The position numbers and the translations under genes were made by a program. Below the pieces are notes generated by a model. It had not been told where the DNA came from. It ran no database searches and saw only the letters and a list, made by a program, of their open reading frames with translations. Source: Bombus terrestris (taxonomy: Eukaryota > Arthropoda > Insecta > Hymenoptera > Apidae). Taken from it: a DNA stretch of 64,000 bases. Positions 1 to 11,805 of this stretch are shown here, piece after piece. The stretch's first letter is position 1. Every line of letters begins with the position of its first letter. The stretch lies in assembly GCF_910591885.1 (NCBI RefSeq), contig NW_025963549.1, positions 2,108,001 through 2,172,000 of the forward strand. Reading direction: 5' to 3'.

Positions 1-2
1 CT

Positions 3-2378
3 GACATAGACGACATTTTGACACAACTAGGAAACGCGAAATTCTTTTCGGCGCTTGATTTATCCTCAGGATTTCATCAAATTCCAATGAACGAGAAATC
101 CAAAAAATATACCGCTTTTTCGACACCGCAAGGCCACTTTCAGTACAATCGAATGCCATTCGGTCTTAAAAACGCACCCGTTACTTTTCAAACATTAATG
201 GACAGAGCCTTAACTGGACTTGTTGGTAAATATTGCCTTGTTTATTTGGACGACATATTGATATTCGGAAAAACGGTTCAAGAACATAATGAAGACCTCG
301 CGATAGTATTTCAGAGACTCAGAGAATTAGGACTTAAATTGCAACCGGATAAGTGCGAATTCGTAAAACCTGAACTAGAATACTTAGGCCACGTAGTTTC
401 ATCCGAAGAAGTTAAACCAAACTCCAAGAAATTAGACGCTGCAAAAAACTTTCGATTACCCCACAATGCCACGGACGTTAAATCATTCTTAGGTTTAGCA
501 GGTTATTACCGCAAATTTATTCGGAATTTTTCTAAAATCGCGAAAAGCCTTACAGATTTAACAAAAAAGGACACACCATTCCATTGGACTGACAAACACC
601 AGACTAGCTTTGATACTTTAAAGGACAAACTCTGTAATTCCCCAATACTAGCTTATCCGGACTTTAACAAAACCTTTACCCTAACCACCGACGCAAGTAA
701 CGAAGGACTAGGAGCAATACTGTCACAAGACGATCATCCTTGCTGTTACATTTCAAGGACACTAAACCCACCCGAACGAAACTATACCACGACAGAAAAG
801 GAACTCTTGGCCATCGTATGGGCCGTGAAAAGACTTAGGTAATACTTGTTAGGACGACGCTTCATTATTCGAACCGACCACCAAGCCCTTAAGAGGCTAC
901 ACAATTGCAAAGACCCCTCTAGTCGACTGATTCGTTGGAGACTTAGACTCGAAGAATACAGCTATGAAATCGAATACACAAAGGGTAAAGATAATACAGC
1001 TGCAGACGCCTTATCTAGCGTTCACGCGGTAACTCGCAACGAAATAGTTAATCTCGACCTATTAATTGACCACACTAATTCATTCAACGAATGGAAAAAC
1101 AACAACGAAAACCCGAAACTCTTAGAAGTTAAACCGAATGATCAAACATTTTACCAATTAACTCGAAACGATTTAGGAGAATACGACGAGACACTTTGGA
1201 TCAGAAAACTTTACAAAATCCTTAAAAATACAACAAAAATCGGCATAGGAAATAACGATTTCACTGAATTAGAGAAAACACAGATTAAACTCATGCTAAT
1301 ATATTTTAACGACACATACAAGGAAATTACTTATGCGCCCAATCCCATTTTAAAACTAGACGAAAGCGAAATACTGCAAGCAATAAAGGAAAACCATAAC
1401 GACACCGTAGGACATTTAGGGATACAGAAAACGTATCAACGGATTAAGGATAAGTTCAAAATCCCCGGCCTTTTTGAAAGAGTAGAAAACTTCGTGAAGA
1501 CATGCGACACATGTCAAAAGGAGAAACTAACACGTATCAGACCCAATGAGTCCCCACAGATCTCAGACACACCACTTCACCCTAACGACAAAATCGCTAT
1601 GGACATCATAGGACCGATGACGAAAACCAAACGCGGAAATCAATATATACTTTCAATTCACGACGAACTTACGAAATATCTGATCCTTGTTCCCCTCAAA
1701 ACGCAACGAACTGAATCTATAATTAACGCGCTCATTGAGCACTATATTTACATATTTTCGGCACCAAAGACGATTCTGACAGACCAAGGACAAAATTTTG
1801 TTAGCGATTTAATGACGAAATTTGAAGAGGCCTTTAAAATCAAAAACGTCAAAACAACTTCATTTCACCCACAGAGTAACGGATCCCTCGAAAGAACACA
1901 TGCCTCGGTTAAAGATTTAATTCGTACTGCGTTACACGACAATGACAAAGAATGGGACGAAGTACTTAATTTCATTTGTTTAGGATACAACACTGCAAAA
2001 CATGAAGGAACTGGATTCTCCCCCTTCGAATTGACTTTTGGGCGAAAGGCGAACTTACCTTCCGCAATGTCCAAATTCCCCACATTTACCTATGACGATA
2101 TGTACTCACTTTGGCAAAAACAGTTAAATAAATATTGGGAAACGGCTCACAAAACACTTATTCAAAATAAGCAACGCTACAAGCGAGACCAAGAAAGGAA
2201 GATTGTTAAAACTCAGACCGTGTTTAGGAAAGGAGACTTTGTTTTAATTCACAATGACCATAAAAGAGATAAGTTGGACATTGAATGGTTAGGACCCTAT
2301 AGAATCAATGATGTGAAAACTCCTTACTACATTATATCTATCGACAATATTAAGAAAAAGATATATGGTACCGATTAA
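3..2378 (+). pseudogene. Gypsy-1 pol (RT, RNase H, integrase), copy A, 5' truncated by window
   Basis: Ty3/Gypsy polymerase for reverse transcription and integration. One continuous frame from base 3 to the stop at 2376-2378 shows, in order: RT with YLDD near 243-254, RNase H (TDAS...), a zinc-binding HHCC module near 1400-1535 (H...H...CDTC), an integrase core with D (MDIIGP), D (LTDQG) and E (NGSLERT), and a GPY-type C-terminus. The frame is broken once, by TAA at 840-842 in RNase H, where a CAA (Gln) codon is a likely ancestor. The same TAA is present in copy B (18138-18140), so it predates the duplication. Gag and protease lie beyond the window edge. Confidence 0.93.
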
Positions 2379-2399
2379 AAACGTACTTTTTCCACGATA

Positions 2400-2459
2400 A
2401 TGCTGACCCTAGCACTAGTAACAATACCCTTGGTTAGTTGTCTTAAATTCACAGAATAG
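2400..2459 (+). other. 19-codon hydrophobic reading frame after Gypsy-1 pol
   Basis: An ATG 21 bases after the pol stop opens a 19-residue, mostly hydrophobic peptide ending in TAG. Position and composition resemble the signal peptide of an env gene, as found in insect errantiviruses, but only 77 bases remain before the LTR, so no Env body exists. It could equally be chance. The same sequence occurs at 16521-16580 on the - strand. Confidence 0.25.
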
Positions 2460-2536
2460 GAATTACGATTTATATACAAATCCAACCAATTCTACTACGA
2501 TCTTAGAGGACCTAGATCAATCTAAACTGGTGGGTA

Positions 2537-2919
2537 TGTCACGACCGGCATACTTCAAATCCGATGGACCGATGATGGAGATAGAGATGTGACGGCCTTG
2601 GCGACAATGTATATCGCCGAAGTGCCTAATGAGTCATCTGTATCTTAACGGTCCTTCCACCGAATGTCCTAGAAGAGTGACAACGGTCACGTACGCCTAC
2701 AGGGTAGTGGGGATATTGAGAGATGACAAACAAAGAAGAAACAGATGTTACCGAAAGTCAAATTGTAAGAGCGTCAGTCTTGGAAAGTCACGGCTGGAGC
2801 TCAGAACAAAATCGCAATCAGTGTAAATTCAGAATACAAGAAATAAATTCTCTTGTTTTTTTTGTTACCTTAATTTTTTTCTTTTCGTTCGAGCCTCCTG
2901 CTTTTTATTTTACGTGACA
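2537..2919 (+). repeat. Gypsy-1 3' LTR, copy A
   Basis: A 383 bp LTR with inverted ends TGTCACG...CGTGACA, directly preceded by a purine-rich stretch (ctggtgggta) suited to plus-strand priming. It matches 16061-16443 and 21399-21781 in length and sequence. The next base resumes Copia-1 coding sequence with the cgag target duplication. Confidence 0.93.
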
Positions 2920-3103
2920 CGAGCATGGTAACTCAAGATCAAGCACATGGATAGCAATGGCGCACGCAGCACACAGCGGCGAGGCGAAAGAGATTAGTAA
3001 TTATGAAGTAATGTGGCCATTAGATAGCGGTTGCACAGATCACAAAATTAACAACGTAAATTATTTCGATAAATCTATTGACCTTAAAGTACCGGTAAAT
3101 ATA
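2920..3103 (+). pseudogene. Copia-1 protease fragment, copy A
   Basis: The frame from 2921 carries a Copia aspartic protease with the WPLDSG active-site box and the downstream DHKINN segment. Its 5' side is the Gypsy-1 insertion: removing Gypsy-1 plus one cgag copy joins this frame to the Copia-1 gag end seen at 21782-22531. Its 3' side is the LTR-3 insertion at 3104; removing that plus one tata copy restores the frame into 4045. Confidence 0.85.
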
Positions 3104-4040
3104 TGTCGGATTGAAGTCAGGATTATGGAGATGGGCGTTTAATGAATTTTCATTAGAATTAGCCATTGTCGTGATACAATGGAGAGTTTATTAGCACGGG
3201 CTTATTAACAAGATTAAGCACTCGTAGCACTAGTGATAATGACCTTAGGTTCGAAACGAATCCGCGGTCACGGGATGGTAAACGTATGTTCTCGCACAGT
3301 TCAAGTCTAACTCTTTGTTAACTAGATGTGAGGTATTCACTGGTTGTAAGGTGGCACTGTCATTCGTCGATGAGATCGTACGAAAGAATGAATCTCCGTC
3401 TCGACGATGCCGTCGAGGAGAACTATAATGGGTGTGTCTAAGGGCATGAGATCCTCGGATTCGTCAACGAAAGCTTTCGTTCCAAAGGCGAGGGAAATTA
3501 GCGCTGTTGCTAATTGGTCGATCTCCATATCGGCGTTTTGAAAGAGGTGCTGGCCGCCCTTGAGGGGAGGTTGTTGACGGGGGGCAACGTTCGTGGAAGA
3601 TAGGTTTCTCCTATCTTCCCGTAGTTGCAACAAAGACTACTTGACGGACTTCGCTTGACTAAATCTTAAGAACTATAGCGGGTCCTCACGTTAGCTAAAC
3701 ATACACCACAAAGGCATGCCGACACCCGGCGATCATCTTACCCGGAGGACAAAATCTGCGTGTGGCGGGCCGCGGGATAGAAACTATTGAAGTATTTACT
3801 GCCACGTATCGCTACGACTATTTCTTTTAAGGAGAGGTATAGAGTTACTCTGTGCCTTTGTCAGATAAAACGTTCATCCCTTTGACCGCGGCTACGTTCG
3901 GCGACTGATTGTCGCCTCGAGTCCAAGCTCACTATCATAAATCTCGAATAATCGGTGCGGCATTTGTTTAATCTAAGTTACAGAGTTGCGGTATTCCCGC
4001 GAATCCAAGGAGGAGTTCCGGTGTTCTTTCATCTCCGACA
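3104..4040 (-). repeat. Solo LTR-3, copy A, with tata target duplication
   Basis: A 937 bp block with inverted termini TGTCGGA...TCCGACA, flanked by tata at 3100-3103 and 4041-4044. Excising it with one tata restores the Copia-1 reading frame, the signature of an LTR insertion later reduced to a solo LTR. Related copies are at 8396-9449, 36772-38501, 42396-43377 and, inverted, 15080-15880. Strand follows Gypsy-3, the likely parent element. A 98-codon opposite-strand frame inside (3337-3633) is not kept in the diverged copies. Confidence 0.85.
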
Positions 4041-4044
4041 TATA

Positions 4045-6710
4045 TATTTAGGCGATAATAGATCGATAAAGGCAACAAAATTAGCGAATGTTATAAGTTA
4101 TTTTGAAGCATTTGGAAAGCAAAATGAAATAAATGTGGATAATGTTTTTTACGCGAAAAAATTGTCCGCAAACTTGATTAGTTTAGGCAAGTTAAAAGAT
4201 ATTAGGAACACGGTTATTTCAATAGGAAATATTGCAAAAGTAATAGATGAGGACAATAAGCTTACAGCGGTAGCGGTTAAAGAAAAGGGAACATATAGAA
4301 TGAAAAGTATATTGAAAGGGAAGGAGCACTTAGCAAACAGCGCCGAACGTAGTGATATGAGTAAAAAGAAAAGATGGCATAGGATGCTAGGACATGTAAA
4401 TTTTAAATATTTAAATATTTTGGGTAAAGAGCAGCTAGTTACTGGTATACCGAATGAATTTGAAAAGGAATTTTTGAAATGTAGGGTGTACAGGAAAGGA
4501 AAATGCACAATTTATCATTCAAAAATAATCGAACCAAGGCTAGGGAGATAATGGAAATTATTCATTCGGACGTGTGCGGTCCCTTTAAGACTACCGGATT
4601 CAATGAAGAGAAATAGTTCATCTCATTTATCGATGATTATAGCAAAATAGCTAGAAGTTACTGTATAAAGTCAAAAGATGAGGTCTTTGATTGTTTCGTA
4701 TAGTTTGTAAATGAAGCCGAGAATTTAACGGGCAAAAAGTTAAAAATATTGAGATGTGATAATGGAAAAGAGTATTTGAATAATCGAATTTATAAATTTG
4801 CTAGGGATAAAGGTATCAGAATAAATAATTGCCCAACCTACGTACATGAATTAAACGGGACAGCAGAAAGGTGTAATAGAACAGTTATGGACATGGCGCG
4901 TTGCTTGTTAGCGGAAGCGAAAGTACATAAAAGGTACTGGCCGGAAATAGTTTGTACAGCGGTATACTTGAAAAATCGAATACTGGCAAATACTATAGAG
5001 AGAAAGACACCTTTTGAAATATTCTTCGGGAGAAAACCAAGTGTTGAAAATCTACATCTATATGGAAGTAAAGTTTTTGTAAGAAAACCAGAACAAAAAA
5101 GACTTTCTAAATGGGATAAGAAGGCAGATATGGGAATTTTGTTAGGATATAGTGAAGTTGGTTACAGAGTCTTATTAGGTAGGAAAACAACAATAGCGAG
5201 ACATGTAGAAGTCATAGGAACAGACACAAAATGTATCGGTTTGGTGGAGAATTCATTCGATAAAGATAACGATGACATTGAGGATAATGATTTATTGGTA
5301 AACATGAATAAGGAAGAGTTAGAAAGTAGGGAAGATGAAAATGATAACAGTCTTGAAAGCTTAAACATCCCTAGAAGATCTACACGTAACAAGAGAACTC
5401 CAGTAAGATATCCAGAAAAAGAAAACATTAGTGAAATCCATGCAAATTATTGTAGTGTAGATATCCCTTGTACATTTGAGGAGGCGATTTGTTGTGAAGA
5501 TAGTGAAGATTGGAAGCAAGCTATGAATAAGGAAATAGAATGTCTTTATAAGAATAAAACTTGGAAATTGGTAGAAAGGGTAAAAGGCAAAGACGTATTA
5601 GATGTAAAATGGGTTTACACGAGAAAATCAGATGACAGGTATAAGGCTAGATTAGTGGTAAGAGGATTCCAACAAAGAAACGTAGCCGATGACATATACT
5701 CCCCAGTAGCGAGTAATGAGACCTTTAAGATATTGCTATCATATTGTTGTCAAAATGGATTAATTATTGAGCAAATGAATGTAGAAACTGCTTTTTTAAA
5801 TGGTGAAGTAACCTCGGAGGTATATGTAAATCAACCAAAGGGATATGCGGACGGAACGAATAGAGTTTGTAAACTATCGAAAGCGCTTTATGGGTTAAAA
5901 GAAAGTCGAAGGGAGTGGTATGAGTGTCTTGATAAGTATGTGACGAGATTAGGTTTTAAGAAGAATAACATAGAGTTGTGCCTATATATACATGGAGAGG
6001 GAGAAAATGTTGTTTATTTGCTAATGTATGTAGACGATTTGCTAATTTGTAGTAAAAATAAAAGGAAGATACAAAGGGTAAAGAAGTTATTAAGTAATAG
6101 ATTGGAAATGAAAGATTTAGGTGAAGTCAAAGAATATCTTGGAATAAATATAGACTATGATTATTTCAAAAATGAAATAAGATTATGCCAAAGGAAATAC
6201 ATTGAATCATTAGCAAACAAATGTAAGTTACAAAATAGCAAATTGTACTGTGCACCTATGGAGACCAACTTAAAAATTGAAAAAGCTGTGATAAATAGAG
6301 AGGATATTGGATACAAAAATTTAATTGGCGCATTGTTGTATATTAGTGAAAATACCAGACCCGATATAAGTTATAGTGTGAATTATTTGAGTAGATTTCA
6401 AGATTGTTGTAATGAGACACATTTTAATTTTGCTTTGCGAATATTGAAATATTTGTACCGGACTAGAGACTTAAGATTAGATTATAAAAGGAATGAAAAA
6501 TGTGAAACGATAGATTGTTATGTGGACGCTGATTAGGCAGTAGATCATTTAGAAAAGAAATCGACTTCTGAATATGTAATTAGATTGTGTGGAAATGTAA
6601 TTGGTTGGAAGTCTAAAAAACAAAGGTGTGTGACAAAAGCCTCGACGTATGCAGAGTATGTAGCTCTATCGGAAGCGGTGAGTGAATTAATGTCCATTAT
6701 GGAAATTATG
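4045..6710 (+). pseudogene. Copia-1 integrase-RT-RNase H, copy A
   Basis: Copia pol remnant: GAG-pre-integrase zinc region (HRMLGHVNFKYL), integrase, then RT with YVDD (LLMYVDDLLI, near 6025) and the start of RNase H (DAD motif near 6525). Lesions seen: a 1 nt deletion near 4490 (shared with B, absent from C), an in-frame TAG near 4615 (tat in B and C), a TAG near 4701 (cag in B), and a TAG where Trp of the DADW motif is expected (6534-6536, shared by all three copies). The 8 nt deletion of B and C near the end of integrase is absent here. Truncated at 6710 by satellite. Confidence 0.93.
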
Positions 6711-7689
6711 GATTTCTCCGAGTCCAGTCTTGACAGTGTGCAAACGGGCTGATGTGTGCTGTATTTGGCAGCAAATATGCAGTATTACGTACATCCTATT
6801 GTCGACGTTCCTACAATGGATACGGAGGTACTTTCACTTGAATAACTAGGCTTGAATATGCAAAACTACAAATACGCTGGATTTGACTCGGTCCGGATTT
6901 AACACGGCTTAAACCAGATGAAGCGCTCTGCGTATGGCAGTCAATGTGGAATATAGCGCGCATCGTATTGTCGACATATGTGCTATGGAATCGGAGTCAC
7001 GTTGATTTGAATATTTAAGCCTGAACATACAAAATTGCATTTGGGCTGGATTTTGCAGGGACCAGAGTTTACGCAGCGCAAGCGAGCTGATGGGCAATGT
7101 AACTACAGCAAATGCGGAGTACGAGGCGTATGGAATTGTCGACATATGTGCAAAAGAAGCGGCGAAGCTTTGAATGCAATATTTAAGCATTAACAACAAA
7201 AACTACAATTACGCTGGATTTTACAGGGTCCAGAGTTGACATAGCACAGACCGGCTGATTCGGCATCATATGTGGAGTATTCTGCGCATCGAATAGGCGA
7301 CATAGAAACCAAGATACGTTCATTTGAATATGTAATATTTGAATATTTCGCCTGAAAATGCATAATTGCAAATACGCTGAGTTTGGCTGCGCCCACACGT
7401 TACATAACTCAAACCAGATAATATGCATTGTGTTTGGCAGCAAAAGTGGCGTATATCGCGCATCGAATTGTCGGCATATCTGCAATGCAAACGGCGATAC
7501 GGTGATTTGAACGATTAATCATGAATATGTAAAGCAGCAATTTCGCTAGGTTTGACAGAGACCGCTGTTGACATGGTACAAACCACCAGATGTGCGGTGC
7601 ACATGACACCGGATGTGTAATGCAACGGGCATCGCTTTGTCGCCATATGTGAAATAGAAACGGAGATAAATTCATTTGAATATGTTAAC
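6711..7689 (+). repeat. Degenerate satellite array of about 170 bp monomers, block 1
   Basis: Roughly six head-to-tail monomers recognised by recurring landmarks: tttggcagcaaatgtgga, gcatcgaattgtcgacatat, gaatatttaagcctgaatat and cgctggatttgaca. Monomers differ by tens of percent from each other. The first one at the Copia-1 junction is most like the monomer near 26766. Small reading frames here follow the tandem period and are not genes. Confidence 0.9.
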
Positions 7690-7805
7690 ACTGCCGTCTG
7701 AGTAAAACCATTTTATTTCAAGCTTCACGCTACAGTTCTGAATCCGGAAAAGACCGTTTCAAGTTCTCGCAAGAGCAAGCAGTCAAATTAAGGTACTTAC
7801 ACGTG

Positions 7806-8243
7806 TTAGAGTCTAATACATTTTATTGGTACAACATCGATGGGGCGATCTCGCATCGAAATTTTCGGAGGACCGCGTAACCTTCCAACGACGACCGCCG
7901 TACGAGCAGCGGATAAACTTATTTCGTGCCTTAGGTTGCCCTTACAACGTCCTCTACTTCTTGATTCTTGGTTGGTAGCTTTAGCGGCTGCAGGTCCGAG
8001 AAATTGCATATTGATCCGCTTTCTCGTATGTCGCATGTGACGTCTCACTTTCCGCCGTAGACACTTGTCGGATCTACATACGTTGAACCATTTGCGCGAG
8101 ACAAGCGCGGCGCTCTGCAGGGACGAGGGATCCAATTTTCGAAGTATCAAGTGCGAAACCTCCAGTGGTAGTTCGGAAATGATATCTACCTTGCTTGGCA
8201 CGAACAAACCAACGACGCGTAGTAGAGATCTAAAAAACTCCAT
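7806..8243 (-). CDS. F-box domain protein fragment, copy 1
   Basis: A 145-codon frame beginning at ATG 8243. Residues about 20-60 form an F-box (ELPLEVSHLIL, then LVSRKWFNVCRS), which normally binds Skp1 in SCF ubiquitin ligases. A basic stretch follows (RRKVRRHMRHTRKR) and the C-terminus has no recognised substrate-binding domain. The ATG lies 29 bases below an Inr and about 60 below a TATA box. A perfect splice-donor hexamer (GTAAGT) sits just past the stop, so this may be exon 1 of a longer gene whose other exons are absent. A second copy is at 30497-30856. Either a small gene or a gene relic. Confidence 0.5.
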   Translation of the reverse strand: MEFFRSLLRVVGLFVPSKVDIISELPLEVSHLILRKLDPSSLQSAALVSRKWFNVCRSDKCLRRKVRRHMRHTRKRINMQFLGPAAAKATNQESRSRGRCKGNLRHEISLSAARTAVVVGRLRGPPKISMRDRPIDVVPIKCIRL

Positions 8244-8268
8244 GTTGCTTCTAGTGTTGCGCGAGCAC

Positions 8269-8303
8269 GACTGACGGTCTGGCTAAGAGTGGAAGCTTAT
8301 ATA
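8269..8303 (-). promoter_or_regulatory. TATA box and initiator of the F-box copy 1
   Basis: On the - strand TATATAA spans 8303-8297 and an arthropod initiator TCAGTC spans 8274-8269. The T of TATA to the A of the Inr is 31 bases, the textbook spacing. The predicted start lies about 29 bases before the F-box ATG. Both elements and the spacing are identical in copy 2. Confidence 0.7.
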
Positions 8304-8395
8304 TGTGCTGTTCGTCACGGTGCACTGCGAGTTCCGGTTCCGGGTGAGAGTGCTGGTCAGGCAGAATCGATGGTATGTGCATGTATTTTCACTTA

Positions 8396-9449
8396 CATCG
8401 GGTTCACATTATGATTAGAGTTAGAGGCGCGAAACGAATCTTCATTTGGTTTAGACGTTGTAGTTATGCAATAGAGCAGATATTTACTAGAATAAATTTG
8501 ATTGTTATATAATTTGACAAGTAGTCGAGATAATTAGGTACTCGAGAAGCTAATGACAATGATCCTGGGTTCAATAGCAAAGCCGCGGTCAACGGGATAA
8601 CAGAATTCGTTTTCATCCTGATTCCAAGTTGTACCATACTTCCTTATCTACCGTATAGGTAGGACTGAACAAACTCTTTGTCAAAACATAGAATATCCAC
8701 CGAGTGTTAAGGCTCTTTGTAACTGGCTAATGTGACCTCACGAGAGAATGATTTTCCGGCACGATGATGCTGCAGTGGAAAACTATGATGGGTGTGTCTA
8801 AGGGCACCGGAACATCGGATCTGTGGAGAAAAGACTTCGCTCGGTAAGACATTGATAGTGACGTTACTGTTAATTGGACAATTTCCATGTTGATGGTTAG
8901 AGAAGGATGCTAGTAGCCCTTGAGGGAACGTTGCTAGCGGAAAGCGTCGTCCGTGGAAAAATAGATTTCACCTATCATCCCGTAGTTGGAACGAAGACTG
9001 TTTGCCTCTTTAGGACAGTTAAGGACTTTAATTAACTAAATCTTAAGGTTTATAATGGGTCCTCAGGCTATCTAAACATATACTGTTGAGATGCGTTGAC
9101 ATCTGGCAATCATCTTATCCGACGGATAGAGTCTGCGTGTGGCGAGACACGGGACAGAAACCGTTGGAATGTTTACTGTCACGTGCCGCTACGATTATTT
9201 CATTTAAGGACAGCTATAGAATTACTCCATGCCTTTATTAGCCAAAACGTTCATCCCTTGACCGCGGCTACGTTCGGTGACTGGTTGTCGCCTCGAGGCC
9301 AAGTGCAGTATCACAAGTTTCGAACAATTACAATCGGACTGGATGGCTACAATTGTTGAATTACAGTTATGGTAGAATCTAGGTTACAATGTTACGGGAT
9401 TTTCCCAAAATTCCAAACGGAAGGTTCCCGTGTTCTTTCATCTCCGATT
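8396..9449 (-). repeat. LTR-3 copy, next to F-box copy 1
   Basis: About 1.05 kb similar along its length to 42396-43377 and to 3104-4040, ending ttctttcatctccgat. Homology between the two F-box loci stops at 8395, so this LTR lies at the breakpoint. Its start reads catcggg where other copies have tgtcggg. No coding capacity seen. Confidence 0.75.
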
Positions 9450-9642
9450 TATATTTATGTCGCTGGTAGTTCTTACGCATTAGCTTATCGACGGCCTGGC
9501 TGGGAACGATCAGGGAAGCGAACTTTTCTGCCCCAGCGCCTGGAGTTATGAATTCCTGAATCGTCTTCGTTTTGCTCGTTTCAAACATCAGGTGGTATTA
9601 TTACTTCGCGATTTTCGCTGTAATGGTGTTCAGTGTTATCGT

Positions 9643-10446
9643 TCAATAAAAATTCACGCGTTTCGGACGGTCTACGGGTACGATTACGTTCTTGCTGCTA
9701 ACTTCAATAGCAATGGTCCTTTTTGCTCTCGATATAAATTGATGCGGTCCGCCGTAGGGTGGTTGTAAGGGGTTTCCAATGGCATCGTGACGTAGAAATA
9801 CGTAAGACGATGTTTCGAGTGGAACACGGAGGTTTCTTTTTCGCCGTGTCGCGTAATCGGGTGAGGCCTGATCTTTTCTATTCGTAGTTTTAGACGGCTT
9901 CCGTATTTCGACTTGGCCTGTTGCTTCGTTGGTGCACAGAATTCTGCCGGCAATCGTATGCCGGTGCCATAAACTATTTCGGCTGTCGCCGTTTTCACGT
10001 CCGTAATAGCTGTTCGTATGCCTAATAAAACTATTGGCAAGATTTCTACACAGTTGCTCGTATCGTTGCATTTGATTGCTGCTTTTAGTTGTCGGGGCAG
10101 GCGCTCTACCATCCCGTTGGTCGCGGGGTGATAGGCTGTCGTTCGTAAATGCCTAATGCCGAGGAACAGGCATAATTCGTTAAATAAGTTTGATTCGAAC
10201 TGGCGTCCTTGATCGGTCCTTATCCTTAAAGGTACGTCGAAACGGAATATCCACGTGGAAAGGAGGGCTGAAGCAACGGTTGCCGCCTCCATGTCGGCGA
10301 TGGAAACGGCTTCGGTCTAACGCGAAAAACGATCGAATTTCGCCAGGCAGTGTCGGTATCCTAGCGTCCCGTGTCTGGGGAGGGTTTGTCATGAGGTCTT
10401 CGACGTCCTTTAGCTGTTGATCGCTGAGGCATTTGCCTAGCGTCAC
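9643..10446 (-). pseudogene. Gypsy-4 integrase relic
   Basis: The - strand shows the integrase core of another Ty3/Gypsy family: TTDQGRQFE-like second Asp box, HPATNGMVER with the Glu, then a C-terminal module (FLRHDAIGNPLQPPY). The domain is split between two frames (a shift near 10000) and its 5' part before 10290 is scrambled, so it is dead. No LTR of its own is seen: LTR-3 lies on one side and a BEL LTR relic on the other. 9450-9642 shows nothing recognisable. Confidence 0.8.
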
Positions 10447-10537
10447 GTTCCTAATTATGCTCTAGCAGTTTATATTTCTCTAATCAAATTGTTTGAATGA
10501 ACTGTAATTTATACCTGTTAAATCAGTGTATACTTAA

Positions 10538-10895
10538 TTGAACCACCCCGATTATCCTAACAGAAATAAGGTTATCGATCTGTTCGTGGCTCTTAGGAAC
10601 ATGATACATTTACGCTGTACATGTGAATGTGTGTGTAAGCGTCAGAGGACGTCCAGGCCTTAGTTGGGAGAAAAGACCAGAGTCAGTCGTTACAAGTATC
10701 TGGAAGAGTCGGTTGGCAACAAGCGTGCGTGCGAGTAGGATTTCGTGGTCTTTAGAGTATAAGATATATGTATAACTGTTGTGTGCTAAATATAGGGAAT
10801 TATTTGTAGTTCCGAACCCCTTCTATATCCTTACAGTGGCGTCGATTATCTGATGGCAACGGGAATTTACGACTCTCGTTGATGCGAAACATAGT
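10538..10895 (+). repeat. BEL LTR relic split by a Copia-1 solo LTR
   Basis: The pieces 10538-10590 and 10841-10895 resemble the 3' part of the BEL LTR at 53642-54308 (ccaccccgattatcctaa, then cgggaatttacgactctcg). Together they form a stretch interrupted exactly by the solo LTR at 10591-10835, so this relic is older than that insertion. Confidence 0.75.
10591..10835 (+). repeat. Copia-1 solo LTR with gtggc target duplication
   Basis: A 245 bp LTR, the same length as the Copia-1 LTRs at 11806, 22741, 46542 and 63365, but on the + strand. It is flanked by gtggc at 10586-10590 and 10836-10840. The 5' terminus reads tcttagg instead of tgttagg. It lies inside a BEL LTR relic. Confidence 0.9.
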
Positions 10896-11805
10896 TGATT
10901 TTGTTTAAATGCTAGTTATAGTTTCGCCTGAGTAGGGGCAGAAGGAAAGAAGGGTATACACGAATCATTTATAAACCACTTAAGATGTATAGGCGAAAAT
11001 GACTTGAAATAGTATTTCTTTACTCAGATTGCCTTATTTTCATATTGCCATTTTAACATAAATGTCATGGTAGAAACCCGGATGATAAATAAATGGCTTA
11101 TTTCGTTAAACAAATTATTGCCTTTCTGAATTAAATTAGAGACTTTCAATAATACTCAACTACGAAATTTATGTTGATTCTTTTATAAATGGTGCATGCC
11201 TGTCAGTTAGACATTATAAGAACGAAGAGTTTACCATTAAAACTTTAAAATTTCGACAAAAGTTTTAAAGCGTAGGCGTCACTGTGTAGGTACGTAGGTA
11301 GGTAAATTGAGGTCAACCGGATGTAGAGTTAGTGCCGCATCGGCCACGCTGGTCTTTACCTTTCTCTCATTGCGTTCGTCAGATAATTAATATAATTTAC
11401 ATGTTATTATAAACAGTATTATAAATTACTATAAATTTTTGTACATTATATATATTGTTGAGGTAAATAAATTCAAAATTTAGGGAACAACGAATTCAAG
11501 TATTATCCTGTGCTGTCGGGTTACTATTGGTGGCGGGGCAGCAGCCGCTTGGTGTACGTGGGCGTTGCCTCTGGGCCGCTTCGGTCAATCTCACTCCGCG
11601 AGTAGTTGGTAACGGTTGTGTCGAAGTTAGTGACGAAAGTGCGCAGTGGTTTCTCAGTCTGATTCGTGTATTTTCCATGTATGTTATATCAGATTTCTTG
11701 GATATTATTTCGTCACAGTGTAAAATGTGTCTCTTTTATACTTGCGAACTGGTTAATTCTATCGTTGTTACTGAATATTATAATATTCCTGTACGTTAGT
11801 GTATT
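10836..11805. other. Non-repetitive flank, probably ancestral upstream region of the CMTR1-like locus
   Basis: After about 60 bases of BEL LTR relic, this 970 bp AT-rich stretch matches no element in the window except its copy at 45572-46541. It ends at the Copia-1 LTR, and the other Copia-1 LTR abuts the CMTR1-like relic, so before Copia-1 inserted this DNA lay directly upstream of that gene. Frames of 90 and 60 codons near 11496-11799 overlap on opposite strands without recognised domains. I call no gene. Confidence 0.55.

Larger units (their letters stand above)
1..6710 (+). repeat. Segment A: inverted copy of segment B (Gypsy-1 nested in Copia-1)
   Basis: Base 1 pairs with base 18979 and base 6710 with base 12418 on the opposite strand, so this block is a near-identical inverted copy of 12418-18979. 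The order is the same in both: Gypsy-1 pol, Gypsy-1 LTR, Copia-1 protease, LTR-3, Copia-1 integrase and RT. It runs off the left window edge. At 6710, inside Copia-1 RNase H, it is cut and joined to satellite. The main structural difference is 140 bp (3101-3240) that B lacks. Confidence 0.93.

Noticed and set aside
2629..2917. 64- and 65-codon frames repeated in several places
   Set aside because: They lie in the Gypsy-1 LTR and match only because the LTR is repeated.
3337..3633. 98-codon frame in LTR-3, also at 15487-15783
   Set aside because: Its two copies are the same duplicated LTR; diverged LTR-3 copies at 8396, 36772 and 42396 do not keep it.
11496..11799. Overlapping opposite frames of 60 and 90 codons, repeated at 46232-46535
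   Set aside because: Identity reflects the recent duplication; no domain and no codon-level conservation.
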